DNA of 64,000 nt from Paenibacillus sp. BJ-4 (lineage in GTDB: Bacteria; Bacillota; Bacilli; Paenibacillales; Paenibacillaceae). Made by a program: the position numbers and the translations under genes. Location: the NCBI RefSeq assembly GCF_020404765.1, contig NZ_JAIVEM010000044.1:150172-214171 (forward strand), in the 5' to 3' direction. Shown in pieces: positions 37,745 to 47,565 of this stretch (position 1 is its first letter; the number at the start of each line of letters is the position of its first letter). The notes beneath the pieces were generated by a model, which was not told where the DNA came from, searched no databases, and saw only the letters and a list, made by a program, of their open reading frames with translations.

Positions 37745-38854
37745 CTATTCATTTTGTCCTGCAAAAGGCTTTCCGCCCTGAGGCAGCAGTTGAGCAAACG
37801 AGTAGGTGAACTCCGGAATTCCATACGCGTATGGCGCATAATCATACAAATCAAACACGACTGTTACCCCACTGTTGGTCACATAAAAATTTTGATCCGC
37901 CGCCAGCTCTTTAAATTTGCCAAAACCTTCGCCAGCCTGAAGCGCATCATTTTTTTTCTTTAGGTCGTTATTGAGAAACTGTTTGTATTGGGGGTTCGCT
38001 TTCAGCACGTCGGATAATTGCAGCAGTTTGCCATCAGCGAGCGAGAACGTGCATCCTTTACGTGCCGTCATGCCATGTGCGCCGCCTGTATATGAGTAAT
38101 CCTGCATAATTACACTCAGAATACCGTCCTTGTTGTAGGCAATCGCAAAATCATTCCCAAACTCATACGGTCTTTCTGTTGTAGCCTCTCCCTCAGCCAT
38201 CATCTTTTTGCCTGCTGCCAATACTCCCTCTGCATGCTTTTTAAGCACACTGTTAATGGCCTGTTGAGCTTCAGGTCCCAGCTGGCTACCGCTGATTTGC
38301 GGGTACTTAATCTTATAGGACACCTTCGCATTACTCGAAGCCGGAAGAGACTGGGACGCAATTGTGATCGGATTAAGCTGGCTTTTACTCAACGTTACTG
38401 TTTTCTGAGCAGCATTCCACTGAGCATCGATACCCAGATAATCTTTCAGCAGACTCATAGGAATGTATAACTTCCCGGCGATCTGTTTGGCATCCATGCT
38501 CCGTGTGCTTATTCCATTGATATTGACATAGGGATCGTCAAAGGAAGAGGGCATGATGTAAAGCTTGTTATACCCGCTACCTACGGTATATGTTGCTGTT
38601 TTGCTATCAAAGCTCATCGGAATTCCCAAGCTGTCACGCAGTGCTGCTACTGGAATGAGTGTGCTTCCGTTTACCTGGACTCCTTTGGTTGCCAATGTTT
38701 TACCATTCCATTGGATGGAGATTCCCGGTTGCTGTGATGTAGCTTGCTGTTTGGTCGATGCTGCCTCAATATAGGAAACGGGAATAACTGCGACTCCTGC
38801 TAGAATTCCCACTGCCAGGAGAGCGGAGCTCCATTTTTTCGTATGCTTGTTCAT
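37745..38854 (-). CDS. Secreted stalk-domain protein with DUF4163/DUF3298-type C-terminus
   Basis: A 369-residue exported protein. A signal peptide (KKWSSALLAVGILAGVAVIP, cleavage after about residue 33) is followed by a stalk domain of the copper amine oxidase N-terminal type, about 45-155 (ISIQWNGKTLATKGVQVNG, GKLYIPMSLLKDYLG). A C-terminal half of RsiV/PdaC type runs from KVSYKIKYPQISG to the end (ITFSLADGKLLQLSDVL-like region). Function is unknown. Relatives sit at the cell wall. AGGAGG lies ten bases before the ATG at 38854. The longer frame back to 38977 is not used. Confidence 0.78.
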   Translation of the reverse strand: MNKHTKKWSSALLAVGILAGVAVIPVSYIEAASTKQQATSQQPGISIQWNGKTLATKGVQVNGSTLIPVAALRDSLGIPMSFDSKTATYTVGSGYNKLYIMPSSFDDPYVNINGISTRSMDAKQIAGKLYIPMSLLKDYLGIDAQWNAAQKTVTLSKSQLNPITIASQSLPASSNAKVSYKIKYPQISGSQLGPEAQQAINSVLKKHAEGVLAAGKKMMAEGEATTERPYEFGNDFAIAYNKDGILSVIMQDYSYTGGAHGMTARKGCTFSLADGKLLQLSDVLKANPQYKQFLNNDLKKKNDALQAGEGFGKFKELAADQNFYVTNSGVTVVFDLYDYAPYAYGIPEFTYSFAQLLPQGGKPFAGQNE

Positions 38855-39020
38855 CGTAAGTATTCCTCCTGTGGTGGATCTGTATGTGTTTTGATTACTT
38901 TTCTTATTATATCTGTACCCGATTACATGAGGTTTACAATCTGTACACCCTCCGATTTCAATCTCTACACCTAACACCCCTTAGCTATGACAGACTCATT
39001 ACAAAATGGTTTCGATATAC

Positions 39021-39072
39021 AAAAAAAGCCAGCAAGCCAACCTGCACATGATGCAAGCCGCTTGTGGCTTTG
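39021..39072 (-). terminator. Terminator after the SIMPL-domain gene
   Basis: AAAGCCACAAGC pairs with GCTTGCTGGCTTT across a loop, with seven T following on the minus strand. Confidence 0.75.
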
Positions 39073-39086
39073 TTTAACGTTCTGTA

Positions 39087-39842
39087 TTAGTTCATTTCGT
39101 ATTGGGCCGATACCTGAACCTTTATCGTCACTTGACCGGACTGAATATCTGTTCCATTACCATCCATAAGCGCCTTACTCATAGCAGTCTCACGTTGTGT
39201 GAATACCTGGGCTTCTCCACCGTCTACCGTCACATTCACAAGAGTCCCTAGTCCGCGTTTGGCTGCCTTAGCAACGGCACTGGCTTTAGATTGAGCGTTA
39301 CCGAGCGCCTTGGCAATCGCTTCTTCTTCGTAGGTGGAAGGGTCTTCTACTGAAAACCGTACATTATCCACGTTATTCGCCCCGGAATTTGTAGCCTCAT
39401 CCAGCAGCTGACCGATTTTATCCAGATCACGGTATTTCACGGAAAGTGTATGGTTGGCAATGTAGCCTTTGAGCTTCTGCCCTTCTTTTTCGTTGTAGAT
39501 ATAGTTAGGTTGCACGTAGAACTGGCTAGTCTGAATGTCGTCTGCGCTAATGCTCCATTTCTCTTTCAGCAATTGTGTAACCTTATTTATTTTCGTGGCA
39601 TTGGCTTTTTGCGCAGCGGCCGCTGTGTTTCCTTCCGATTGCACACCGATCGAGAGGTATGCAATATCGGGCTTAGCCAGTATTTCGCCGCTTCCGCTCA
39701 CATTTATTACACTATTCACCGTCGCAGCTGTTGATGCGGCATAAGCACGATCTGCTCCTGTCCACAATCCTCCAGCTACTCCCCCTGCCAATAATGCTCC
39801 TGTGAGAACTGCTGTGCTTACCATTTTTGTCCAATGTCTCAT
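39087..39842 (-). CDS. SIMPL (DUF541) domain secreted protein
   Basis: 251 residues. A signal peptide (MVSTAVLTGALLAGGVAGGL, cleavage near YAASTAA) precedes a SIMPL domain: INVSGSGEILAKPDIAYLSI at the start, LLKEKWSISADDIQTSQF in the middle, and VTIKVQVSAQYE at the end. Homologues form oligomeric rings or bind the cell envelope, with no agreed function. The ATG at 39842 has AGAGG upstream and opens the signal peptide. The longer frame to 39944 is unsupported. It has its own terminator. Confidence 0.85.
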   Translation of the reverse strand: MRHWTKMVSTAVLTGALLAGGVAGGLWTGADRAYAASTAATVNSVINVSGSGEILAKPDIAYLSIGVQSEGNTAAAAQKANATKINKVTQLLKEKWSISADDIQTSQFYVQPNYIYNEKEGQKLKGYIANHTLSVKYRDLDKIGQLLDEATNSGANNVDNVRFSVEDPSTYEEEAIAKALGNAQSKASAVAKAAKRGLGTLVNVTVDGGEAQVFTQRETAMSKALMDGNGTDIQSGQVTIKVQVSAQYEMN

Positions 39843-40055
39843 CGTATCCAACCTCTTTCTTGAAAATGTTTGTACCTTCCAGACGGAAAAGACGAAAAAA
39901 GGTTGCAGACAAGCGTTCACATTTCCGAAATAAAGAATAAACACGGAATATAAATTAGATGTAGGTTGGACTAATTCCAGTTGGCATATTCAACAAAACG
40001 GTACTTATAGAGCTTTACGAAGCTTTACGAAGGAATATCTAGACTTTTTACGGAA

Positions 40056-40080
40056 ATAAAAAAAGCCCCGAAGGGCTTTT
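40056..40080 (-). terminator. Terminator of the glcK-rapZ-glmR-whiA-HPr cluster
   Basis: AAAAGCCC-TTCG-GGGCTTTT on the minus strand, a short stem with an exceptionally stable UUCG-type loop, and seven T after it. Confidence 0.85.
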
Positions 40081-40122
40081 CACGAAAGAGCGTACACCGT
40101 ATCACAAAAAATAGACAGTCGC

Positions 40123-40392
40123 TTACTGATTTTCCAGTTCTACCTTACTAACCAGACTTACTAAAGCGTTTACAGCCTGTTCGGCGTCCGCACCTTCAGC
40201 ACTAATATTAATTTCAGTACCTGTACTGATGGCAAGACTCATAATACCCATGATGCTCTTGGCATTAACCTTCTTGTCTTCTTTTTCCACAAAAATCTCA
40301 GATGAATATTTATTCGCTTCCTGTACGAATAACGCAGCAGGTCTGGCGTGCAGTCCTGTTTTCAAGCGTACGACTACCGGATGTTTTGACAT
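40123..40392 (-). CDS. HPr-family phosphocarrier at the crh position, with His15 and Ser46
   Basis: 89 residues. The HPr fold pattern includes TGLHARPAA with the PTS phosphorylation site His15, and KSIMGIMSL with Ser46, the site used by HPr kinase. In B. subtilis the gene after whiA is crh, whose protein has Gln instead of His15 and acts only in catabolite repression. This one keeps His15, so it could carry phosphate in the PTS as HPr or serve both roles. HprK, encoded at 59232-60170, would phosphorylate Ser46. Confidence 0.88.
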   Translation of the reverse strand: MSKHPVVVRLKTGLHARPAALFVQEANKYSSEIFVEKEDKKVNAKSIMGIMSLAISTGTEINISAEGADAEQAVNALVSLVSKVELENQ

Positions 40393-40527
40393 GTCAGCTT
40401 ACCCCCTCATCAAATAAATCTGGACACTACTTACTCCATTTTATTTATCACATTATAACATTAACCTGGGACAGACACTAGAAAAAAAACTAATTAAAGC
40501 GGCAAAAAGCCCCAAGGACATTCTTTT

Positions 40528-41472
40528 TTACGGAATCAGGCCATTTTCTCCCCTGATTTTGTCCGCCATCTCGTCAATCTTGCGAAGACGGTGATTTACA
40601 CCGGATTTACTGACGACCCCTTTGAGCATTTCCCCAACTTCTTTCAAGTTCAAATCAGGATGGGCAAGTCGGATTTCCGCCACTTCACGCAGCTTATCCG
40701 GCAAGGTCTCCAAACCAACTTCCCTCTCCAGCAGCTTAATGTTTTCAATTTGCCGGACCGCAGCACCGATCGTCTTGTTCAAATTGGCTGTTTCGCAATT
40801 GACAATGCGATTTACGGAGTTGCGCATATCGCGCATAATACGTACATCCTCGAATTTGAACAAGGCTTGATGCGCCCCAATGATACTGAGCAGTTCAATG
40901 ATCTTCTCGCCTTCCTTGATGTAGAGAATAAAGCCTTTTTTTCGCTCAATACAGCGGGCATTCAGATGAAAGTCATTCGCAAGATCTACCAGTGCCTGAC
41001 AATGCTCCTCATACATCGAGGAAATTTCAAGATGGTAAGACGATCCCTCCGGGTTGTTTACAGAGCCGCCAGCCATAAAGGCGCCACGCAGATAAGCCCG
41101 CTTACAACAGTTTTTCCGAATGATCTCCCGATTAATCCCGTCCGTGAACAAGAAGCCTTCTGATACAATGTATAAATCCTTCAACAGCTCTTGTACACCG
41201 TTAGGAATACGGACAATGTACACATTATTTTTTTTCAAGCGCATTTTTTTCCGTACAAGCAGTTCAATGTGAAGCTGAAAATGCTTTTTGATCAAGGAGT
41301 AAATCCGCCTTGCAATCGCGGCATTTTCTGTAGACACGTCCAATATTACCCTTTTATTCGACAGTTGTACGGATCCGAGCATACGTATAAGCGCAGACAG
41401 CTCCGCTTTTTCACAGCAGGGCTGGCTTTCAATCATCGTAAGCTCTTTTTTCGTTTGTGCCGCAAAGGACAA
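40528..41472 (-). CDS. whiA: Sporulation/division regulator WhiA
   Basis: 314 residues. An N-terminal LAGLIDADG-like domain ([20 protein letters not shown] near residue 125) and a C-terminal helix-turn-helix ([20 protein letters not shown] near 260, then [15 protein letters not shown]). WhiA binds DNA and, in Bacillus, affects cell division and nucleoid organisation. The start is TTG at 41472: AAGGAGG lies eight bases before it, and the product begins [10 protein letters not shown] as in relatives. The ribosome site is encoded in the last codons of glmR. Confidence 0.92.
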   Translation of the reverse strand: MSFAAQTKKELTMIESQPCCEKAELSALIRMLGSVQLSNKRVILDVSTENAAIARRIYSLIKKHFQLHIELLVRKKMRLKKNNVYIVRIPNGVQELLKDLYIVSEGFLFTDGINREIIRKNCCKRAYLRGAFMAGGSVNNPEGSSYHLEISSMYEEHCQALVDLANDFHLNARCIERKKGFILYIKEGEKIIELLSIIGAHQALFKFEDVRIMRDMRNSVNRIVNCETANLNKTIGAAVRQIENIKLLEREVGLETLPDKLREVAEIRLAHPDLNLKEVGEMLKGVVSKSGVNHRLRKIDEMADKIRGENGLIP

Positions 41473-41477
41473 GGGAC

Positions 41478-42464
41478 TCACCTCCTTCTTAATATCCAGT
41501 TTTGTACCAATTGATAAATATGCTGGCTTAGTTTGTCTGCATCATGCCGTAAATACGTGCGGAACAAAACTAACGTATCTGCCACCACCTTATATCCCCG
41601 GTCGTTCAGTTCGCCCATGTCGACTTGAACTGGCTTGGCTCCCTGCTCGGCATACATTTCCTGCACTTGAGGCGGGATTTCTCCGTTATTGACAATGACA
41701 TAGTCGAAGAGATGATGCCCTACATGCTCGTAAATAGCCTGCAGGTGATCTCCCACCGTATAACCATCGGTTTCACCCGGCTGGGTCATGACGTTGCAGA
41801 CAAATATTTTGATAGCATCAGATTTCACTACAGCCTCAGCGAGCTTCGGTACGAGTAGATTGGGTAAAATACTGGTATACAAACTGCCGGGGCCGATCAG
41901 AATCGCATCAGCTTCATTTATGGCCTCTACAGCCTCAGGCAACGGCTCCACGTGAGTCGGTTCAAGAAAAACACGTTTGATTCTGCCGCCCGCTTCCGGG
42001 ATTTTGGACTCTCCGGTAACAACCGTGCCATCCTCCATTTCGGCACTTAACACAACGCCTTCTTCGGCTGCCGGCAGTACACGCCCCCGGACAGCAAATA
42101 CACGGCTAAGCTCACGCACCGCCGTTACAAAATCACCTGATATATCGGTCATCGCTGCCAAAATCAGATTGCCCAAACTATGGCCTGACAATCCTGATCC
42201 TGCACCGAAACGGTATTTTAGCATATCTGACATCACTGGTTCTACGTCAGCCAAGGCAGTCAGCACATTGCGGATGTCCCCTGGAGGGGGCATCTGCAGC
42301 TCACTGCGCAATATCCCGGAGCTTCCGCCATCGTCAGCGACTGTAACAATAGCCGTAATATCCAGTGGCTTTTGCTTCAAGCCCCGCAGCATGACAGACA
42401 AGCCGGTTCCCCCGCCCATAACAACAATACGCGGGCGCTCCCGTTGTGATCCGGTCTCTTTCAT
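41478..42464 (-). CDS. glmR: YvcK/GlmR family gluconeogenesis and cell-wall regulator
   Basis: About 328 residues of the CofD-like fold. Visible are [19 protein letters not shown], the nucleotide-binding [13 protein letters not shown], and [12 protein letters not shown]. subtilis GlmR binds UDP-GlcNAc and stimulates GlmS, linking carbon flow to peptidoglycan precursors. Two Met codons stand in tandem, and the second (42464) has the better spacing to GAGGTG. Its end (ILRRR, stop) encodes the whiA ribosome site. It sits between rapZ and whiA as in Bacillus. Confidence 0.93.
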   Translation of the reverse strand: MKETGSQRERPRIVVMGGGTGLSVMLRGLKQKPLDITAIVTVADDGGSSGILRSELQMPPPGDIRNVLTALADVEPVMSDMLKYRFGAGSGLSGHSLGNLILAAMTDISGDFVTAVRELSRVFAVRGRVLPAAEEGVVLSAEMEDGTVVTGESKIPEAGGRIKRVFLEPTHVEPLPEAVEAINEADAILIGPGSLYTSILPNLLVPKLAEAVVKSDAIKIFVCNVMTQPGETDGYTVGDHLQAIYEHVGHHLFDYVIVNNGEIPPQVQEMYAEQGAKPVQVDMGELNDRGYKVVADTLVLFRTYLRHDADKLSQHIYQLVQNWILRRR

Positions 42465-42476
42465 CATTTCACCTCA

Positions 42477-43376
42477 TTAATGCCGGTCCCGATCAGCATC
42501 CCGATGCGAAACAGAAACGGATTCTGTCTCGCTGGCACCCAACATTTTTCCTAAATATTCCGATATCGCAACAGAACGATGCTTACCGCCGGTACAGCCA
42601 ATACCGATGATCACCTGACTCTTGCCTTCTTTACGGTATTGTGGAATCAAAAAATGCAACATATCCAGCAGCTTGGTCAGAAATGCCTGAGTCTCAGGCC
42701 ATTTCATAACATAATCATATACATCGCTGTCCTGGCCCGTGTGGGGGCGAAGCTGGTCCACGTAGTGAGGATTAGGCAGGAAGCGCACATCGAATACAAG
42801 ATCAGCATCAATGGGAATACCATATTTAAAGCCAAAAGAAGTAATATTCACGGAAAGCATACTGCTTTCCAGATGTGAAAATCTCGAAATGATCCGAGCC
42901 TTTAAGGTTGCGGGCTTCATCGTGCTTGTATCTATAACCTCTGTAGCGGAGCTTTTCAGCTCCTTCAGCATTTTGCGCTCCAGTCGGATTCCATCCAAAG
43001 GCATACCGTCTGGAGCTAGCGGATGACGTCGACGGCTTTCCTTGTAACGTTGCACAAGAACGCCATCATTAGCATTCAAGAATAGAATTTCACAATGAAT
43101 CGTAAAATGATCTTTAATATAATTCAATGATTCCGACAAGGCAGTGAAAAATTCTCGACCACGCAAATCAATTACGAGCGCCACTTTACCTATTTTTCCG
43201 TTAGACTGCTCGATTAACTCAGCGAATTTGGGAATCAGCACAGGGGGCAAATTATCAACGCAGAAGAAGCCCAAGTCTTCCAGGCTCTGCACCGCAATGG
43301 TCTTCCCTGCACCTGACATCCCCGTAATAATAATGAGCGTTGCCCACGGCGCAGCATTTTTTAGGTTGTCTGTCAT
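42477..43376 (-). CDS. rapZ: RNase adapter protein RapZ (YvcJ)
   Basis: 299 residues. Walker A at LIIITGMSGAGKTIAVQSL near residue 20, Walker B-like ALVIDLRG near 70, and the C-terminal RapZ domain with IGIGCTGGKHRSVAISEYL. In E. coli RapZ steers GlmZ/GlmY small RNAs. In B. subtilis YvcJ hydrolyses GTP and influences competence. A purine nucleotide and GlcN6P-related role is likely. It is followed by glmR after nine bases. Confidence 0.93.
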   Translation of the reverse strand: MTDNLKNAAPWATLIIITGMSGAGKTIAVQSLEDLGFFCVDNLPPVLIPKFAELIEQSNGKIGKVALVIDLRGREFFTALSESLNYIKDHFTIHCEILFLNANDGVLVQRYKESRRRHPLAPDGMPLDGIRLERKMLKELKSSATEVIDTSTMKPATLKARIISRFSHLESSMLSVNITSFGFKYGIPIDADLVFDVRFLPNPHYVDQLRPHTGQDSDVYDYVMKWPETQAFLTKLLDMLHFLIPQYRKEGKSQVIIGIGCTGGKHRSVAISEYLGKMLGASETESVSVSHRDADRDRH

Positions 43377-43441
43377 ATGGACTTCCCTCTCCTTTTGCTT
43401 CTTCGCTCTATGTCAGTACCCGTATATCAGTTGCCTATAAA

Positions 43442-44392
43442 TCAGGAGCGCAGCAGCAAGCCTGCAGCCCCTACGATACCTGCGTCATTGCCCAGTACTG
43501 CCGGAACAATCGATACTCCTTGCTGAAGAGGCTCAGGTGCCAGCTTAGTGTATACGCGGCGCATCTCTTCAAACAAAAAATCGCCAGCTTTGGAAACACC
43601 GCCGCCTATAATAAACAGCTCCGGATTGAGCACTGCGGCCACGGCTGCCATAGATTTCCCCAAATAAAAGGCAGCCCGGTTCACGATACGTAACGCGACC
43701 TCATCACCGGCTTTAGCAGCATCAAATACTTCTTTAGCAGCAATTTGATCCTCCAGTGCCAGAGAGGTGCGATCGCCACGTTCCACAGCGTCTTTTGCCA
43801 TACGGATAATACCTGTTGCAGAAGATACGGTTTCCAGACAACCCATTTTGCCGCATCCACACTGGATAGCCTCCAGATCAGGTACAACACTCATATGTCC
43901 AATTTCACCGGCCATACCCGAGAAGCCTTGATATATTTTACCATTAATAATAATGCCGCCGCCAACACCCGTACCCAGGGTATAGCATACGCAGTTATCT
44001 CTGCCTTTGCCCGCTCCGGCCCATGCTTCGCCAAGTGCGGCAACGTTAGCGTCATTGTCTATTTTTACAGGCTTGCCGATCCGTTCCTCCAAAAGCGCCC
44101 GAATCGGTACGTCACGAAAGCCAATATTAGGGGCGAGGACAATAATACCGTTGCGAACATTTGTAAAACCCGCAACGCCCGCACCGACACCCTTCAATTG
44201 ATCCCATTCATAAGGAGATTGCTCAACAATGTGCCGCACATATTTTTCGATATTGCTGATTACAACATCTACGCCCTTATCGGTTTCGGTTGGTCCCTCA
44301 TAAGTGTGCAAAAGCTGTCCGTTTTCATTACAAATGCCGACTTTAATCGCTGTACCGCCCAGATCGACACCCACATAGATACTTTCAGACAT
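43442..44392 (-). CDS. glcK: ROK family glucokinase
   Basis: 316 residues. ATP-binding start IYVGVDLGGTAIKVGI, the ROK zinc and sugar motif GEIGHMSVVPD then CGCGKMGCLETVSS, and catalytic Asp in KIDNDANVAALGEA near 105. It phosphorylates free glucose in the cytoplasm, as GlcK does in B. subtilis. AAGGTGG precedes the ATG. It is 65 bases upstream of rapZ and probably shares its transcript. Confidence 0.9.
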   Translation of the reverse strand: MSESIYVGVDLGGTAIKVGICNENGQLLHTYEGPTETDKGVDVVISNIEKYVRHIVEQSPYEWDQLKGVGAGVAGFTNVRNGIIVLAPNIGFRDVPIRALLEERIGKPVKIDNDANVAALGEAWAGAGKGRDNCVCYTLGTGVGGGIIINGKIYQGFSGMAGEIGHMSVVPDLEAIQCGCGKMGCLETVSSATGIIRMAKDAVERGDRTSLALEDQIAAKEVFDAAKAGDEVALRIVNRAAFYLGKSMAAVAAVLNPELFIIGGGVSKAGDFLFEEMRRVYTKLAPEPLQQGVSIVPAVLGNDAGIVGAAGLLLRS

Positions 44393-44630
44393 GTTTCAAG
44401 CCACCTTTATGTTTACTTAAAAACCTTGTATGAAACATATGATTAAAATCTTGACTTCATAATAGCAATCCTACGTTCCAACTATAATTGAAGCCCCCGT
44501 TACGGTCAAGGACACTTACCTATTGAAAAATGTACGATTAGCGGAACTTTTGGTCTCGCTCATCCATAAGAAAAACGTCTATTGATGTACTTTCACGGAA
44601 GCCACCACGCTTAACGGAAGTTTTCCTTGC

Positions 44631-44678
44631 GATTATAGAATTGTTCAGCTCCGCTGAAAATTTATAAATTCTATAATC
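44631..44678. repeat. Long perfect inverted repeat
   Basis: GATTATAGAATT (44631-44642) pairs perfectly with AATTCTATAATC (44667-44678), with an inner TTCAGC/GCTGAA stem. No T run follows. It could be a dispersed palindromic repeat unit, an RNA-stabilising structure or a protein-binding site. Confidence 0.6.
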
Positions 44679-44688
44679 TTAAAAAGGA

Positions 44689-44713
44689 AAAAGCCTGTGC
44701 AAACGCAGCAGGC
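44689..44713 (-). terminator. Terminator of trxB
   Basis: GCCTGCTGC and GCACAGGC pair on the minus strand with TTTTTCC after. About 80 bases after the trxB stop. Confidence 0.7.
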
Positions 44714-44793
44714 CTCTCTTCCTCAACATCGAAATATCGCTTATAACAGGGCTACCTTACCCCACTCTAGTCATTGTGAGCTATAGGCTGTCT

Positions 44794-45747
44794 TTATTGA
44801 TCCAGTGTTTCGCTCCAGTCATGAACAGCGCTGCCCTCGAGATATTTCTCGCAGTCCATAGCCGCCATGCAGCCCGTTCCCGCAGCCGTAATAGCTTGGC
44901 GGTAACGATTATCCTGCACGTCCCCACACGCAAAAACACCGGGGATGTTCGTTTCCGTCGTGCCTGGCTTCACTTTAATGTAGCCGTGATCGTCTGTATG
45001 GATTTGACCGTTCAGGAAGCTTGTGTTTGGTGTATGTCCAATCGCTACGAACACGCCATCCGCCTCAATCAATTCATCCTGATTATTTTCATTATTGTGT
45101 ACCTTCAAGCCCTTCAATCCAGTTTCTCCCGTTACGACTTCCAGAGGAGTCCGGTTTAATGCCCAGTGTACTTTCTCATTCTCACGTGCGCGGTCTTGCA
45201 TAATTTTAGATGCCCGCAGCTCATCACGACGATGAACCAGGGTTACACTGGAAGCAAACCGGGTCAAGAAGCCCGCTTCCTCCATCGCCGAATCGCCGCC
45301 GCCGACCACGACAATCTTTTTCCCGCGGAAAAAGAAGCCGTCGCAGGTTGCGCACGTGCTGACTCCGCGCCCTACATTGTCCTGTTCACCTGGAATACCG
45401 AGATATTTGGCAGACGCGCCTGTAGCAATAATAACCGACTCCGCCTCAATGATGCCTTTACCCTCTACCTTCACTTTAAAAGGGCGCTTGCTGAAATCCA
45501 CTTCCTCTACCCAACCGGAAGTAAATTCAGCGCCAAAGCGTTCAGCCTGCTTGCGCATGTTATCCATCAATTCAGGACCAAGGATACCTTGCTCAAAACC
45601 CGGGAAATTTTCAATTTCGGTCGTCGTGGTAAGCTGCCCGCCGGGCTGCATTCCCTCAATGATCAGCGGATTCATGTTAGCGCGCGCCAAATAAATAGCG
45701 GCTGTATAGCCTGCGGGACCTGTACCAATAATTATGGATTTATACAT
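44794..45747 (-). CDS. trxB: Thioredoxin-disulfide reductase
   Basis: 317 residues. FAD-binding GTGPAGYTAAIYLARANM at the N-terminus, redox-active CATCDG near residue 135, NADPH-binding VVVGGGDSAMEEAGFL near 155, and the C-terminal FACGDVQDNRYRQAITAAG. It reduces thioredoxin with NADPH. AAAGGAGG stands ten bases before the ATG. It follows the TPR gene by 39 bases. Confidence 0.96.
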   Translation of the reverse strand: MYKSIIIGTGPAGYTAAIYLARANMNPLIIEGMQPGGQLTTTTEIENFPGFEQGILGPELMDNMRKQAERFGAEFTSGWVEEVDFSKRPFKVKVEGKGIIEAESVIIATGASAKYLGIPGEQDNVGRGVSTCATCDGFFFRGKKIVVVGGGDSAMEEAGFLTRFASSVTLVHRRDELRASKIMQDRARENEKVHWALNRTPLEVVTGETGLKGLKVHNNENNQDELIEADGVFVAIGHTPNTSFLNGQIHTDDHGYIKVKPGTTETNIPGVFACGDVQDNRYRQAITAAGTGCMAAMDCEKYLEGSAVHDWSETLDQ

Positions 45748-45786
45748 ACGTTTGTTGCCTCCTTTAAGTGATGTTTGGAGCAGGCC

Positions 45787-47565
45787 TCAGACCTGCTTTT
45801 TAAACGTGGAGAGCGGCTGCTTCAGCTTCTGTTTGATACCACACACACTGTCAATCTGGCGCGCATAGCGGCTTACGGTCGATACGGAAATACCGTAACG
45901 GTCGGCTACTTCTTGATAGGTGACTGCATGATGATGCATTTTGGCTGTCAAATATTCCAGCGCCGCTGCCCATCCCTCAGTATGCTGAATCATCGGCACT
46001 TCTGGAGCAAGTCGATCCAAATACTCCAGCCAAAGCGACCGCAAATCGTGCTGCATGGCCGGATCTGACGGCTTGCTCATGACGGTCAGCACCTTATCGA
46101 GCACTGCCTGCCATTGCGGATCGACCGGAGAAGCAGATACATCGCCTTCAGTTAACTGACGATCTCTTTCAGCTTCTGACCGCTCCATCTGATCTGCTTG
46201 CGAGGCCGTTTCCTGAGCGCCATGCTCCTGCTCCGTCAGCTCTTGCAGAACCTGCAAGGCACGCTGTTTCAGCTCACCCTCCTGATCCGGGTCATCTACA
46301 AACGACTCCAGTGCCTGGCGCACCTCATCATCACCGATCAAGCTCAGCGCCTGAATGACCTGAAGCTGAGTTGCCCGGTCTCCGTGGCGCAAAGCCCAGA
46401 AGAAGGATGACCGTATGAGCGGGTCCTTCTTCATACTGTCAGGCACTTGGTCAGCGCCGAACTTCTCCCACATGCGGAATTGCTCCTCAAAAGGGAGATG
46501 ATAATGGTAGCTGAGCACTTGTAGTGGTGTGCCCTCCTGCTGGAGTTCCTCCAGTCGGGACAGGAAAAAGCGCGGAACTTCCGAGGAAGCATCCTGCTTT
46601 TGCAAATGACTCCACAACCGCCGGGCTTCCGCATATCTTCCTGTATTGCTGGCAGCTACTGCCGTGTAATGGTACAAAGAAGCGTCAGCACTGTTCTCTC
46701 CAGTGCCATGTAGCAATCTGCGGAAATGTCTGTAGGCCTCCTCATGGCGTCCGAGAATGCCCATGGTGGTTGCCAGCTTGAACACCTGTTCCTCCTGAAA
46801 CGGTATGGTGACCGCCAAGGTTTGAACTAAGCGATCCAATTCCGGACCGCCTCCCTCATGCTGATAAAAGATCGCCAAGTTGCACAACGCGTGCAAATTC
46901 CCCGGCTCATCCTCCAGCACTCGAAGAATGACCGTTTTAGCATTTTGGAACAATCCCATGTAGTAATAGGCCAGCGCCAGATTATTTCGCGCAGCGAACA
47001 TATCGGGCTGTTCCTCCGAAATTTGCTTGAGCAATTGGGCTGCCTGAGCGAATTTCCCTTCCTCCAGCAGGACGCGGGCCTGATCATGCTCGACTACTCC
47101 CTGCCGGGCCTTAATGCGGTTCAGCTTGGTTGGACGGTCCAGCTCATAATAGAGCAATTCCATCATTTCCTCGGCCTCATCAAGAAACTGTCCTTCTTCG
47201 TCCTCCTCCAGGTACGTGACTAAAGCTTTCTCCGCTTCTTCAAATTGCTCCATATTAGCGTAATTATTCGCCATATAGAAATAACACTCTGTCATCGACG
47301 GATCTACGTCGCTCAGAACAGAGGACAGGATCTCGTTCGAGCCTGCATAATCCCCCATCTCTGATAATATACCCGCCATATTGCAATGATTCACCGGATT
47401 ATCCGGCTCATATTCAACGGCTTTACGAAAATATTTCAATGCCTTGTCATAATGATTACGGTCAAGCGAGCGCACAGCTTTCTCAAAAAAGAAAGATGCG
47501 TCGAAACGCAAAGCAATAATCTTAGGGCTAGGTTGTTCCGATACTCGCAGATGTTTCCCTTTCAT
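45787..47565 (-). CDS. TPR-repeat protein with C-terminal helix-turn-helix
   Basis: 592 residues. Many helical TPR-type repeats from about residue 20 to 380 (YDKALKYFRKAVEYEPDNP, AARNNLALAYYYMGLFQNAK) lead to a variable acidic and Gln-rich part. A C-terminal helix-turn-helix (about 555-585) reads HAVTYQEVADRYGISVSTVS. It is likely a regulator or adaptor. The same arrangement precedes trxB in other Paenibacillus-like genomes to my knowledge, but the role is unknown. The start is uncertain: the ATG at 47565 lies 14 bases after AGGAGG, while the GTG at 47580 overlaps it. Confidence 0.75.
   Translation of the reverse strand: MKGKHLRVSEQPSPKIIALRFDASFFFEKAVRSLDRNHYDKALKYFRKAVEYEPDNPVNHCNMAGILSEMGDYAGSNEILSSVLSDVDPSMTECYFYMANNYANMEQFEEAEKALVTYLEEDEEGQFLDEAEEMMELLYYELDRPTKLNRIKARQGVVEHDQARVLLEEGKFAQAAQLLKQISEEQPDMFAARNNLALAYYYMGLFQNAKTVILRVLEDEPGNLHALCNLAIFYQHEGGGPELDRLVQTLAVTIPFQEEQVFKLATTMGILGRHEEAYRHFRRLLHGTGENSADASLYHYTAVAASNTGRYAEARRLWSHLQKQDASSEVPRFFLSRLEELQQEGTPLQVLSYHYHLPFEEQFRMWEKFGADQVPDSMKKDPLIRSSFFWALRHGDRATQLQVIQALSLIGDDEVRQALESFVDDPDQEGELKQRALQVLQELTEQEHGAQETASQADQMERSEAERDRQLTEGDVSASPVDPQWQAVLDKVLTVMSKPSDPAMQHDLRSLWLEYLDRLAPEVPMIQHTEGWAAALEYLTAKMHHHAVTYQEVADRYGISVSTVSRYARQIDSVCGIKQKLKQPLSTFKKQV

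Larger units (their letters stand above)
44393..44793. other. glcK-trxB intergenic region
   Basis: 401 bases with the glcK upstream sequence, a long inverted repeat and the trxB terminator, both listed. No gene or RNA recognised in the rest. Confidence 0.5.
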
